A DNA stretch of 33,422 nucleotides from JARRJS01 sp037388885. Lineage in GTDB: Bacteria > Gemmatimonadota > Gemmatimonadetes > Longimicrobiales > RSA9. The stretch spans positions 1-33,422 of the forward strand of contig JARRJS010000075.1 of the NCBI GenBank assembly GCA_037388885.1, written 5' to 3'. The notes beneath the pieces were generated by a model. It did no database searches and was not told the origin of the DNA. It saw nothing but the letters and a program-made list of their open reading frames with translations. A program made the translations under genes and the position numbers. This document shows, piece by piece, positions 1 to 7,833 of the stretch. Position 1 is the stretch's first letter. Every line of letters starts with the position of its first letter.

Positions 1-2
1 CG

Positions 3-284
3 GATGTCGAGGCGGGCATGCCTCTGCTCGAGATGGAGCTACTGCATGCCGCTGGACTGACGCCGATGGAAGTCATCGAGGCGGGCACCCGGCACGCGGC
101 CTTCGTGTGTGGACAGCAAGACGATATCGGCACCCTGGAGCCCGGAAAACTCGCGGACATAATCATCGTGGACGGAGACCCGCTGGCCGATCTCTCCACC
201 ATGGATAGGGTGGTCGCCGTGATCAAGGGCGGGCAGCTGGCCTACCGGACAGAAGACGCGCCTGACGTCCGGTCGGGCGCATGA
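3..284 (+). CDS. Amidohydrolase family protein, C-terminal part (5' end outside window)
   Basis: The frame is open from the window edge to a TGA at 282-284, so only about 93 C-terminal residues are visible. The end of the protein has the signature of metal-dependent amidohydrolases of the imidazolonepropionase/prolidase-like type: a helix reading LTPMEVIEAGTRHAA, then IGTLEPGKLADIIIVDGDPL and a closing strand VVAVIKGGQLAYR. In this family the segment packs the small beta-sandwich domain against the TIM barrel. The metal ligands lie upstream and cannot be seen, so the substrate is unknown. The first in-frame ATG in view (18) is internal to the family fold and is not a real start. Confidence 0.85.
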   Translation, partial: DVEAGMPLLEMELLHAAGLTPMEVIEAGTRHAAFVCGQQDDIGTLEPGKLADIIIVDGDPLADLSTMDRVVAVIKGGQLAYRTEDAPDVRSGA

Positions 285-329
285 TGGCAGCCCCCGGTTT
301 TCGTGCCCGAGGATGTCGGGAGAGGCTAT

Positions 330-369
330 GTAAGAAGTGTTTGACATTATGTCTGATATGTCTTACGTT
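330..369 (+). promoter_or_regulatory. Candidate promoter with palindromic operator for the membrane protein/XRE pair
   Basis: A perfect consensus -35 box TTGACA lies at 341-346. A weak TACGTT at 364-369 sits 17 nt downstream as a possible -10. Overlapping the -35 is the perfect 11-bp palindrome GACATTATGTC (343-353). TATGTC is repeated directly at 348-353 and 357-362. GTAAGA (330-335) and TCTTAC (361-366) form an outer inverted repeat. The arrangement fits autorepression by the XRE-type regulator encoded at 867-1079. That binding is inferred, not shown. Confidence 0.45.
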
Positions 370-412
370 GATGCCGTAGGGTTGGCCTTCGGCGAGAGAG
401 GAGGCGGGACCC

Positions 413-880
413 ATGGCGGGCGTGAGAGGCATGAGTCAGACGCGGGTTCGGGCATGGCTGGCTGTGGCGATCTGGGCCGTGGCGGGTGCCGGCTTCACGA
501 TCGCGTTCTTCGCGTGGGGTGGGCCGTCGGGGTACGCGGATGACCGGACGAGGATCGTGGGCGGGGTGGTCGCGATCGCGTTTGGTTACGTGGGGTATCT
601 GATCGCCATTTTGGCGACCCGTGCCCGTGGTGGGAAGGTCGCGACGGACGAGCGGGATGCGCAGGTAGTGGCGCAGGCGTCGCGGGCGACGCTGATCGTG
701 GTTCTGGTGGTGGTGTTCGCCCTTAGCGTGGGTCTTTGGGAGGGGTATCGTGAAGCGGGCTCGGTCCCGGTGGGCTGGCTGTGGTTCCTGGCGTACGGAG
801 TGGTGATCTTGGCCTCCGTGGTGCACGGCGTGGCGACGCTGGTGGTGGATGGGAGGTTGGGTGGCGATGGGCGAGGGTGA
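413..880 (+). CDS. Small integral membrane protein, DUF2178-like
   Basis: The protein has 155 residues and four hydrophobic segments, at roughly residues 12-33, 47-66, 91-110 and 120-143. A polar, charged loop (about residues 68-88, containing ATDERDAQV) separates the second and third segments. This layout, and its place directly before a small XRE regulator, resembles the DUF2178 membrane proteins that are commonly paired with such repressors. No enzymatic motif is visible and the function is unknown. The ATG at 413 is preferred because GAGGAGG at 398-404 lies 8 nt upstream; the ATG at 431 has no well-placed ribosome-binding site. The gene overlaps the regulator by 14 nt, so translation is probably coupled. 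Confidence 0.75.
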   Translation: MAGVRGMSQTRVRAWLAVAIWAVAGAGFTIAFFAWGGPSGYADDRTRIVGGVVAIAFGYVGYLIAILATRARGGKVATDERDAQVVAQASRATLIVVLVVVFALSVGLWEGYREAGSVPVGWLWFLAYGVVILASVVHGVATLVVDGRLGGDGRG

Positions 881-1079
881 GATCCGGAACCAGGTCCGTC
901 GGCTGCGATTCGAGCATGGCGAGATGACGCAGCAGGAGCTGGCGGACATCGTGGGGTGCACGCGTCAGACCATCATCGCTCTGGAGCAGGAGAAGTACGT
1001 ACCGTCGCTCGCGCTGGCGTTCGGCATCGCGCGTGCGTTCGGTCTGGGTGTGGAGGAGGTGTTCGAGTACGGGGCGTGA
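867..1079 (+). CDS. XRE-family transcriptional regulator (small, YgzD-like)
   Basis: This 70-residue protein is essentially only a helix-turn-helix. It reads IRNQVRRLRFEHGEMTQQEL, then a recognition helix with GCTRQTIIALEQ, then YVPSLALAFGIARAFG. This is the pattern of the small XRE/Cro-type repressors that are paired with membrane proteins. An in-frame ATG at 849 exists, but the ATG at 867 is favoured because GGGAGG at 851-856 precedes it by 10 nt and the helix begins immediately. It overlaps the 3' end of the upstream gene, forming a two-gene operon. It probably represses its own promoter near 341-369 through the palindrome there; this is inferred. Confidence 0.88.
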   Translation: MGEGEIRNQVRRLRFEHGEMTQQELADIVGCTRQTIIALEQEKYVPSLALAFGIARAFGLGVEEVFEYGA

Positions 1080-1160
1080 GACGTGGCGACCGTGCAGTCC
1101 GCGAGCGGCTTCTCGACCCTGGCTTCCTTCGGAGCTTCACAACCGCCGGGGGGTGAGCCT

Positions 1161-1961
1161 TCATCGCCGATATGCCACCCCGTATCGGTCGAACTGGGAG
1201 CCCAGGTACTCCACGCCCGCCACCACTGCAAGCTTCCCCACGGTCCCTGACACGAGCCCCACCAGGTAGCCGTTCGCGTCGATCACGGGCGAGCCGCTGG
1301 TGTGCTCAGGGTCGATGCCGAGGTCGAGCGGCCGGACGTAGTAGTAGGCCGGGAACACGCGCACGACCTGCAGGGGACTGGGCACCGGATCCGGGTCGTG
1401 GCGCTCCGACAGGCTTCGGCCTACCGCGTAGACGGTCTCACCCGATTTCAGCGGCGTGTACCGCGCCTTCAGCGGGTAGACCCCATCGCTCCAGCCGTCC
1501 AGCTCGAAGACCAGCCAGTCGCGGTCCTTGATCCCTTCGAAGTCGCCGATGGGCTCGTTGGGATCCGCGTTGATGAGCCGCCGGGCCCGTACCACCCGCG
1601 TAGAGTCCCGGCTGGAACGGAAGGCCCAGCTCCGGAAGTCATCGCCCAGGGAGATGGATGTTGCTCCCTGCCGGTTGTGGAACACCATGAAGATGTGCTT
1701 GCAGGTCACGCCCACCGTGTCGGCCCCGGTGTCGACGATGAAAGCGTTGGCAAGGAACGAGTACGACGTGTCCGCGAAGACCACATCGTTGCTCAGGTCG
1801 AAGTCGGGCCACTCGGCAACCGGCCGATCCACCCACGGCTCCCGTGGCAGCGGTGGAGCGTCGTCGCTGCCGCAGGCGGAGGAACCTGCGGCGGCAAAGG
1901 CGGCCAGGAGGAGGAAGGGGAAACGAGTCCGGGAGGCAACAACCGAGTACGTGTCTGACAT
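1161..1961 (-). CDS. Lipoprotein with trypsin-like serine protease domain
   Basis: The protein has 266 residues. The N-terminus carries a lipoprotein signal ending in GSSAC (lipobox Cys about residue 30) followed by GSDD, suggesting export and lipidation. The mature part has the three landmarks of the chymotrypsin fold: TCKHI (His about 89, in the position of TAxHC/TAxHV), DRDWLVFEL (Asp about 148) and TSGSPVID (Ser about 224, the GxSGSP-type nucleophile). It is therefore probably an active Trypsin_2-type peptidase, although a protease-like binding protein cannot be excluded. The run GGGGGA upstream of the ATG serves as ribosome-binding site. It lies downstream of the TIGR03545 gene on the same strand after 78 nt, possibly as a separate unit. 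Confidence 0.75.
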   Translation of the reverse strand: MSDTYSVVASRTRFPFLLLAAFAAAGSSACGSDDAPPLPREPWVDRPVAEWPDFDLSNDVVFADTSYSFLANAFIVDTGADTVGVTCKHIFMVFHNRQGATSISLGDDFRSWAFRSSRDSTRVVRARRLINADPNEPIGDFEGIKDRDWLVFELDGWSDGVYPLKARYTPLKSGETVYAVGRSLSERHDPDPVPSPLQVVRVFPAYYYVRPLDLGIDPEHTSGSPVIDANGYLVGLVSGTVGKLAVVAGVEYLGSQFDRYGVAYRR

Positions 1962-2009
1962 CGTCGTCCCCCGGCGGCGGTTCGCGATCCAACGTCTGCT
2001 GTCTCAACA

Positions 2010-2024
2010 GGGCAGGATCTGCCC
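2010..2024 (-). terminator. Weak hairpin downstream of the TIGR03545 gene
   Basis: GGGCAG and CTGCCC form a perfect 6-bp inverted repeat with a 3-nt loop between the stop of the TIGR03545 gene (2040) and the start of the protease gene (1961). No real T-run follows on the minus strand, only TGTTG, so termination would be partial at best. Confidence 0.25.
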
Positions 2025-2039
2025 GGTGTTTGGATCCGT

Positions 2040-3896
2040 CTATCCTCCGGGCAGCGCCCGCAGCCGAGCCTCCAGGCGCGCCTTCAGATCATCGACCTGC
2101 TGCCGCTGCTGCTCCACCTGCCGCGCGATGCCCGTCCGGACCGCGTCGACGCGGCTCTGCGCCTGCTGGATCAGGGGCTGGACTTGCCGGTCGACCTCCT
2201 GGCGCGCGCGCGCCTCGGCCGCTGCCACCTGATCGCCGAGCTCGTTCCTGAGGCTCGTCGCGACGGCCTGTCCGAGGTTCGATGAGACCGAGATCGAGGG
2301 CCGGTCGATGTTGCCGGTCAGGCGCATGTCGATCTGGACGCGCCCGATGCCGGACAGCGTCTTCCACACGAGGTTGCGGGCCCATTCGGGGGAACCCGGC
2401 TTGTAGGATTTGGGGGCGGCGAGGGTATCGGTGGCCAGGGTGTCCGCCGGGCCCGCGCGCGTCCACGAGATGTGCTGGGATGCCCAGTGCATGCGTGCGT
2501 CGAGCTGGTTGCCGACCCGGCGGACCTCGAAGCTCGCTGCACCGGAGCCGAGATCGAGGGCCGCGCCGAGGGTGCCGATGGAAATCGAGGGGAGCTGGAC
2601 GCCGGTCATGTCCATAGCGACGGAATCGCGCAGCACCTTGCCGGTGTGGTCGAGCACCGCCGCCAGGCTCAGCCCGCGGGGCCCTTGCGCCCCTTCTTCC
2701 CTGCCGACCTGGATCCTCATGGGTTTCCCGACCAGCGCGGGCGCTGTCGTGAGATCCTGGAGCCGGGCGGTGTAGCGGCCCGCGGCTGCGCCGCTTCCGC
2801 CGATCTCCAGGCCCAGCTCGCCCTTTTCCAGCAGGAACCGGGGATACGTGGCACGCCCCGGGAACTCCACGGTGGTCCCCTGGGCCCGGGCGCGCTCGGG
2901 TCCCGGCCGATTGCGTGGGTCCAGCCCCGGCGGCAGGTAGCGCTCGGCAGTGCCGACCCAGTAGAGCACTGGCTTGAGCCACAGGAGGGCCGTGCTGCCG
3001 AAGAGCGCGGGCGAGATCTCGGGCGCCTCCAGGGTCGGGATGTTGAGGAGGCCGCGCGCGTAGGCGAGATCCTGCTTGCGGAGCTCGGGCAGGCCCGCCG
3101 CGCCCGTCTGGAGCGAGTCGACGCCCGCTCGCACGGTCTTGTCGAGGGCCGTGATCTCGGTCTGGAGACGCGTGAGGTTGTCGAGGGCGCCCCGGCCGTC
3201 GCGAAGGAGCTTGGGAACCTGGAGTGCGGTTGTTGGCGTCAACCGGAAGCTTTCCACCCGCTGGACGACCGTCCGCAACGAATCGATGCGTGGCCGGGGA
3301 TCCAGGTCGCGCACCTGGCGCTCCCACGCTGTCCTCATGGAATCCACGCCCGCAATGAGCGCACGCGCCCGTTGGACGGTGCGGAGACTGTCGGCCGAGA
3401 TCGCCTCGGTGCGGACCACACCGCCCAGCCCCTGGAGATTCAGCGACGGGAGCCGCACCTGACTGGCCCACTGATTCACCTGCCTCCAGGCGGCGCCGGC
3501 TTCGGGGTCCGGGTGCTCGAGTGCACCCGACGTCTTACGCGGCGTATTGAAGCGCACCCCCGTCACCGCGAGGTCCTGCACGACGATCTTCTTCGTCAGG
3601 AGCGGTTCCGTGAGAAGGTCGACGGAAATCCGGTCCGCCTCGATGAGGTTCCTCATGGGTGCCTCCGGGTTCGCCACCCGGAGGTCCGTCAGGTGGATGG
3701 CGCCCTGCAGAGGCCGGAGGTCCACGGCGCCCAGCTCCACCTTCGCGCCCACGATGGAAGCGCCCGTCCGCTCGATGGCGTGCTTAACCAGCGTGTCGGC
3801 GAAGAGCCACCAGAGAAGGCCGATCACGACGAGGACGATGGCGAAGACCACCAGGCCCCGGGGGCGCAGGATGCCCCACTTCCGCGACGTCGTCAT
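2040..3896 (-). CDS. TIGR03545 family envelope protein (AsmA/DUF748-like)
   Basis: The protein has 618 residues. One N-terminal membrane helix (about residues 14-32) is followed by a long domain that opens with strands like VELGAVDLRPLQGAIHLTDL, typical of AsmA/DUF748-type envelope proteins. The middle is helical and rich in SLR/SMR heptads. The C-terminal 70 residues form a charged coiled coil (EARARQEVDRQVQPLIQQAQ). It matches what I recall of TIGR03545, an uncharacterised family limited to bacteria with an outer membrane and often paired with TIGR03546, as here. The ATG at 3896 overlaps the stop of the upstream gene as ATGA, which fixes the start; longer upstream versions of the frame are spurious. 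The role is unknown, probably in the inner membrane/periplasm. Confidence 0.8.
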   Translation of the reverse strand: MTTSRKWGILRPRGLVVFAIVLVVIGLLWWLFADTLVKHAIERTGASIVGAKVELGAVDLRPLQGAIHLTDLRVANPEAPMRNLIEADRISVDLLTEPLLTKKIVVQDLAVTGVRFNTPRKTSGALEHPDPEAGAAWRQVNQWASQVRLPSLNLQGLGGVVRTEAISADSLRTVQRARALIAGVDSMRTAWERQVRDLDPRPRIDSLRTVVQRVESFRLTPTTALQVPKLLRDGRGALDNLTRLQTEITALDKTVRAGVDSLQTGAAGLPELRKQDLAYARGLLNIPTLEAPEISPALFGSTALLWLKPVLYWVGTAERYLPPGLDPRNRPGPERARAQGTTVEFPGRATYPRFLLEKGELGLEIGGSGAAAGRYTARLQDLTTAPALVGKPMRIQVGREEGAQGPRGLSLAAVLDHTGKVLRDSVAMDMTGVQLPSISIGTLGAALDLGSGAASFEVRRVGNQLDARMHWASQHISWTRAGPADTLATDTLAAPKSYKPGSPEWARNLVWKTLSGIGRVQIDMRLTGNIDRPSISVSSNLGQAVATSLRNELGDQVAAAEARARQEVDRQVQPLIQQAQSRVDAVRTGIARQVEQQRQQVDDLKARLEARLRALPGG

Positions 3897-4417
3897 GCTC
3901 GTGGCCGGAAGAGCCGGTAGACGCCGTAGATCTTGGAGGCACGCAGGGCCCGAAAGACCTTCGCGTCCTTGTAACGGGCGTAGATCGTCGCCCGATAGCG
4001 GCCCACTGCCCATCGGGCGAGGAAGTAGAGGGGCAGCGCCGCGACCAGCCAGGCCACGAAGCTGCCGACGATGACGGTGTTGGTGGGGTTCGCCAGCGCC
4101 AGGAACGGCGTGTTGTACGCTGCGGCCCAGAAACCGCGCAGCGTCTGGTCATTGATGAGCAGCGCCCGGCCGATGGTGTCGAAGAGCGGGTCGAGCAGAA
4201 AGCCCACCGGCGTGAAAACGAACCATCCCAGCATCGCGCCAGGGACCGAGACGCGGAAGAACAGGATCGCCGCAACGATGACGAGGTTGTGGAGGTTGAG
4301 GAGCGGCGTGAGCCCCAGGCAGGCGCCCAGGGCGATGCCGGCGCCGACCTGAGCCGGCGTGCCTTCCGAGTTGAGAGCCTTCACGAGACTCTGGACGAGC
4401 TTGACGATCCAGTACAT
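3893..4417 (-). CDS. TIGR03546 family membrane protein (DUF2062-like)
   Basis: The protein has 174 residues. The first third (VKLVQSLVKALNSEGTPAQV, then AGIALGACLGLTPL) is the classic DUF2062 opening, followed by three or four hydrophobic helices (LHNLVIVAAILFF, GAMLGWFVFTPVGFLLDPL, TNTVIVGSFVAWLVAALPLYF). The C-terminus is basic and soluble. This fits TIGR03546, the usual partner of TIGR03545. The two genes share an ATGA overlap and are surely cotranscribed. The promoter candidate at 4482-4510 lies about 60 nt upstream. Function is unknown; co-occurrence with an envelope-spanning partner suggests inner-membrane or envelope homeostasis. Confidence 0.82.
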   Translation of the reverse strand: MYWIVKLVQSLVKALNSEGTPAQVGAGIALGACLGLTPLLNLHNLVIVAAILFFRVSVPGAMLGWFVFTPVGFLLDPLFDTIGRALLINDQTLRGFWAAAYNTPFLALANPTNTVIVGSFVAWLVAALPLYFLARWAVGRYRATIYARYKDAKVFRALRASKIYGVYRLFRPRA

Positions 4418-4481
4418 CGGCGCCGGGGTTTCCTGGTCGCCCGCGCGCGCTCCGCGCGAAGCCGAGGTCGTGCCAGGTCAC

Positions 4482-4510
4482 ATTATACAACGGCTTACAA
4501 CCGGTGGCAC
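4482..4510 (-). promoter_or_regulatory. Sigma70-type promoter for the TIGR03546-TIGR03545 operon
   Basis: On the minus strand a perfect TATAAT (4487-4482) is preceded, after exactly 17 nt, by GTGCCA (4510-4505), which matches four of six positions of TTGACA. Transcription would start near 4475, giving a leader of about 58 nt. GTGCCA/TGGCAC hexamers at 4470-4475 and 4505-4510 are also inverted with respect to each other across the promoter and might be an operator. This AT-rich patch stands out strongly from the GC-rich surroundings. Confidence 0.6.
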
Positions 4511-4553
4511 GCGACGGCCCTCGCCCGCGAGCTGGCGGACGTATTCTGGAACA

Positions 4554-5240
4554 TCAGCGGATGGTGATGCCGCCCGCGAACCAGATGCAGCCGACGACCA
4601 TGGCGGCGACAGCGCAGGTGCCCATCAATCCGCGGTAGATCTTCACGCTGTTGTCGGCGAAGCGGGTGGTGAGCCAGCCCATGCCCGAGGAAAACGCCGC
4701 CATCGCCGTGATGGTGCCCACGCCGAAGGCGAGTAGGTATGTGATGGCCTGCGTCTTTGTGGGCAATGCCAGCATGGGCAGGATGCCCAGGACATGGGAG
4801 CTGCCGGCCAGGCCATGCAGCGTGCCGATGGCAAACGCCGCGTGCGTGTGCCCGTCGTGCGTCAGCGGTGCATCGTGCCGCGCATGCTCGTGGTGAACGT
4901 GCATGTGAATGTGCCGCTGCCCGTGATGTTGATGCACGTGCGCATGGACATTCTGTTTAAGCGCGCGGCGCAGCGCCCAGATGCCGATGCCGAAGAGCAC
5001 CACTCCGACCGCGCGGTCGCCCCACGACGACAGCAGATCCACCGGCAACCTGTCGCGCAGCCACAGCGCCAGCAGTCCCACGACCGCCACGCCCGACGAG
5101 TGGCCGAGTCCCCACCGCACGCCGGGAATCCACGCGCCCTTGGGGCGGCGCACCGCCAGGGGCGCGATGGCCGTGAGGTGGTCCGGCCCGGTCAGCACGT
5201 GGATCAGGCCGGCGATCAACCCGGTTATCGCTGCGATCAT
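4554..5240 (-). CDS. NicO/UreH-like nickel permease with His-rich loop
   Basis: The protein has 228 residues and about six membrane helices. The first helix contains HVLTGPDHLTAIAPLA (His14, Asp20, His21), a variant of the HxxxxDH metal-selectivity motif of nickel/cobalt permeases. A later helix carries GTLHGLAGSSHVLG, the second such motif. The loop at residues 99-133 holds 15 histidines, a probable nickel-binding sensor or storage loop. It is the last gene of the hydrogenase operon, 59 nt after hypE, with its own strong GGAGG site. The context implies nickel supply for the [NiFe] centre. Membrane placement and metal type are inferred; some homologues are annotated as hydantoin-utilisation or sulfite-exporter-like proteins. 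Confidence 0.78.
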   Translation of the reverse strand: MIAAITGLIAGLIHVLTGPDHLTAIAPLAVRRPKGAWIPGVRWGLGHSSGVAVVGLLALWLRDRLPVDLLSSWGDRAVGVVLFGIGIWALRRALKQNVHAHVHQHHGQRHIHMHVHHEHARHDAPLTHDGHTHAAFAIGTLHGLAGSSHVLGILPMLALPTKTQAITYLLAFGVGTITAMAAFSSGMGWLTTRFADNSVKIYRGLMGTCAVAAMVVGCIWFAGGITIR

Positions 5241-5299
5241 GAGCCTATCCTCCGGCGAAGCGGTCCCGTCCCGAACGGGGGCGACGAGGCCACGTTCAT

Positions 5300-6355
5300 T
5301 CAGCAGATCCGGGGCAGCTGATCTCCCGGCAAGAGGTCCACAATGCGCGTGCCGCCCAGGCCGGTGCGAAGCACGACCATGCCCGGGTGATCCTCCACCA
5401 CGCGCCCCACCAGGTGCGCCTCCGCTCCCTGAGGAACGCTTGCCAGAGCGGCCAGCACCCTGTCCACGGAGTCTTCGGCCACGAACGCCACCAGTACGCC
5501 TTCGTTGGCCACGTACAGAGGGTCCAGGCCCAGGATCTCGCAGGCTGCCTGGACGGCCTCGGGGACCGTCACGGCGCCGTCGTCCAGCTCGACGCCGACG
5601 CCCGACGCGGTGGCGATTTCGTTCAGTGCGCTGGCCAGTCCGCCGCGGGTCGCGTCGCGCAGCACGCGCACGGCGGACCCCGCGCGCTCGCGCAGCGCGT
5701 CCACCAAGGGGGCCAGGTTGGCCGTGTCGCTGGTGATCTCGCTGTCGAAGGAGAAGCCTTCGCGCACCGCCATGACGGCCATGCCGTGGCGGCCCACCGG
5801 CCCGCTCACCACCACGGCGTCACCGGGACGCGCTCCGTCGGGCGTCGGACGGAAGCCGTCATGCAGGATGCCCACGCCGGTGGTGTTCACGAACATGCCG
5901 TCGGCTTTGCCCCGGTCCACCACCTTGGTGTCGCCGGTGACCACGGTGACCTCCGCCGCCTCCGCGCTGCGCGCCATGGCGTCCAGGATCCGGTCGAGCA
6001 CATCGAAGGGGAGCCCTTCCTCCAGCACATAGCCCGCCGACAGGTAGCGGGGCGTGGCTCCCATCATGGCCAGGTCGTTCACGGTTCCGTTGACCGCCAG
6101 GTGGCCGATGTTGCCACCCGGGAACTCCAACGGGCTCACCACGAACGTGTCGGTGGACAGCACGATCTCTCCACCTTCCACGGGCACCACCGCGCCGTCG
6201 CCCAGGCGGTTGAGATGCGCATTGCCGAACCGGGGAAGGAAATGGTCGCGCAGCAGCTGGGCGCTCATCTTGCCACCCGAGCCGTGGCCGAGCTGCACCC
6301 GATCATGCTCGCCGCGGGGGACGGGGCACACGGGACCCGATGCCAGCGTCGCCAT
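5300..6355 (-). CDS. hypE: Hydrogenase maturation protein HypE
   Basis: The protein has 351 residues, the usual length. It begins with VQLGHGSGGKMSAQL (nucleotide-binding AIR-synthase-like start), then GDGAVV and LSTDTFVVSPLEFPGGNIG. VTVVTGDTKVV and VRVLRDATRGGLASAL are family hallmarks. It ends in PRIC, the conserved C-terminal Cys that HypF carbamoylates and HypE then dehydrates to a thiocyanate, the source of the CN ligands of the active site. The ATG at 6355 lies 1 nt after the hypD stop and has GGGAGG upstream, so longer versions of the frame are not real. Nothing is missing from the sequence. Confidence 0.96.
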   Translation of the reverse strand: MATLASGPVCPVPRGEHDRVQLGHGSGGKMSAQLLRDHFLPRFGNAHLNRLGDGAVVPVEGGEIVLSTDTFVVSPLEFPGGNIGHLAVNGTVNDLAMMGATPRYLSAGYVLEEGLPFDVLDRILDAMARSAEAAEVTVVTGDTKVVDRGKADGMFVNTTGVGILHDGFRPTPDGARPGDAVVVSGPVGRHGMAVMAVREGFSFDSEITSDTANLAPLVDALRERAGSAVRVLRDATRGGLASALNEIATASGVGVELDDGAVTVPEAVQAACEILGLDPLYVANEGVLVAFVAEDSVDRVLAALASVPQGAEAHLVGRVVEDHPGMVVLRTGLGGTRIVDLLPGDQLPRIC

Positions 6356-6356
6356 G

Positions 6357-7463
6357 TCACACGCCTCCCGCCGCGCGCCGGAAGCGGCCGAAGTTGTAGT
6401 ACGCGGCACACGCGCCTTCCGCCGAGACCATGGGCGCGCCCAGGGGAGATTCGGGAGTACATGCTTTGCCGAATGCCGGACACTGGAAAGGCTTGATGCG
6501 GCCACGCAGGACGTCGCCGGCCCTGCACTCCTCGGACTCCTGCGCCCGGATGGAGTCCAGGGCGAACTTGCGCTCGGCATCGAAGTCCGCGAATTCGGGC
6601 CGCAGGCCGAGGCCGCTGGCCGGGATAACGCCGATGCCACGCCACCCCCGGTCCACCACCTGGAACACACGGTTCACCAGGCTCTGCGCCGGCACGTTGC
6701 CTTCCCTGCGCACTGACCGCACGTACTGGTTCTCCACCTCGTGCCGGCCTTCCTCCAGCTGGCGGATGGCCATCCAGATCCCTTCCAGGATGTCCAGCGG
6801 CTCGAAGCCCGTAACGACTATGGGGACGCGGTATCGGGCAGCCAGGGGCTCGTATTCGGTCCAGCCCATAACCGTGCAGACGTGGCCGGCGGCCAGGAAA
6901 CCCTGGACCCGGTTGTCCGGCGCATCCAGGATCGCCGCCATGGCCGGGGGCACCGTGACATGGGAGACCAGGACGCTGAAGTTCGTGACTTCCAGCTCCC
7001 GGGCCTGCCAGACCGCCATGGCGTTGGCGGGCGCCGTGGTCTCGAAGCCCACGGCAAAGAAGACGACTTCCTTGTCCGGATGCTTGCGGGCCAGCGCCAG
7101 GGCGTCCAGCGGCGAATAGACGATGCGCACGTTGCCGCCTTTGGACTTGATCTGGAACAGGTCGCACTCGCTCCCCGGTACGCGCAACATGTCGCCGAAC
7201 GAGGTGAAGATCACGTCCGGCCGCGAAGCGAGGTGCAGGGCCCGGTCGATCTGCTCCAGGGGTGTGACACACACGGGGCAGCCCGGCCCGTGGATCATCT
7301 CGACGGCTTCGCTCAACACCTCGTTGATGCCCTGCTTCACGATGGTGTGGGTCTGTCCGCCGCACACCTCCATGAGCGTCCACCGACGCGTGGCGGTGGC
7401 GCGGATCCTGTCCACCAGCGCCCGCGCCAGGGCAGGATCCCGGTACTCGGACAGATACTTCAC
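6357..7463 (-). CDS. hypD: Hydrogenase maturation protein HypD
   Basis: The protein has 368 residues, full length for HypD, the scaffold on which the Fe(CN)2CO unit is assembled together with HypC. Visible hallmarks are MEVCGGQTHTI near residue 32, IHGPGCPVCVTPLEQID near residue 58, GFETTAPANA, GHVCTVMG, and the C-terminal cluster-binding cysteines in EECRAGDVL, QCPAFGKACTPESPLGAPMV and GACAAYY. These bind one [4Fe-4S] cluster and place the redox-active thiols. The start is GTG at 7463, overlapping the hypC stop as GTGA, which ties its translation to hypC. Confidence 0.97.
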   Translation of the reverse strand: MKYLSEYRDPALARALVDRIRATATRRWTLMEVCGGQTHTIVKQGINEVLSEAVEMIHGPGCPVCVTPLEQIDRALHLASRPDVIFTSFGDMLRVPGSECDLFQIKSKGGNVRIVYSPLDALALARKHPDKEVVFFAVGFETTAPANAMAVWQARELEVTNFSVLVSHVTVPPAMAAILDAPDNRVQGFLAAGHVCTVMGWTEYEPLAARYRVPIVVTGFEPLDILEGIWMAIRQLEEGRHEVENQYVRSVRREGNVPAQSLVNRVFQVVDRGWRGIGVIPASGLGLRPEFADFDAERKFALDSIRAQESEECRAGDVLRGRIKPFQCPAFGKACTPESPLGAPMVSAEGACAAYYNFGRFRRAAGGV

Positions 7464-7798
7464 GACGCCCCTTCCGCGCGTCGGCCGGCGTCATCCGCTG
7501 CCGCTGCCGAAGGCGGAGCCTCCACAGCCGCCGCCGCGTCGGCCGCATCGCGGACCCACTGCAAATCGTTGAGCTCGCCCATCTCCCGCAGGATGTCGTA
7601 GGTCCGCCGCGCCTCTTCCTCGTCCACCTTCGAGATGGCGAATCCCACGTGGACGACGGCGTAATCTCCCACGCTCACCTCGTCTGCCACATAGGCCAGG
7701 CAGACTTCCCGACGCACACCGCCGAAGTCCACAACGCCCATGGGCAAGCCGGCAACGTCGTTGATCTCGACGATCCGGCCGGGGATGCCCAGGCACAT
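7460..7798 (-). CDS. hypC: Hydrogenase maturation chaperone HypC, with Ala-rich tail
   Basis: The protein begins MCLGIPGRIVEI, with the essential N-terminal Cys2 that binds the Fe(CN)2CO unit, and continues VDFGGVRREVCLAYV and VGDYAVVHVGFAISKVDEEEA, the whole HypC fold. At 112 residues it is longer than usual (about 75-90). The extra 30 or so residues after NDLQWVRD are low-complexity Ala/Pro (for example DAADAAAAVEAPPSAAAA). The strong site AAAGGAG upstream of 7798 sets the start. It follows hypF after 35 nt and overlaps hypD by 4 nt. HypC works with HypD and hands the iron unit to the large subunit. Confidence 0.95.
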   Translation of the reverse strand: MCLGIPGRIVEINDVAGLPMGVVDFGGVRREVCLAYVADEVSVGDYAVVHVGFAISKVDEEEARRTYDILREMGELNDLQWVRDAADAAAAVEAPPSAAAADDAGRRAEGAS

Positions 7799-7833
7799 GT
7801 TCTTGCTCCTTTCCTCGACGGATCTGTAGAACC

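Noticed and set aside
2472..3920. A 482-codon plus-strand frame opposite the TIGR03545 gene
   Set aside because: Antisense shadow. The minus-strand frame has the membrane helix, coiled coil and an ATGA link to its partner.
4520..4531. Small palindrome CTCGCCCGCGAG as a terminator for the hydrogenase operon
   Set aside because: Only 5-bp arms and no T-run; too weak in this GC-rich DNA.
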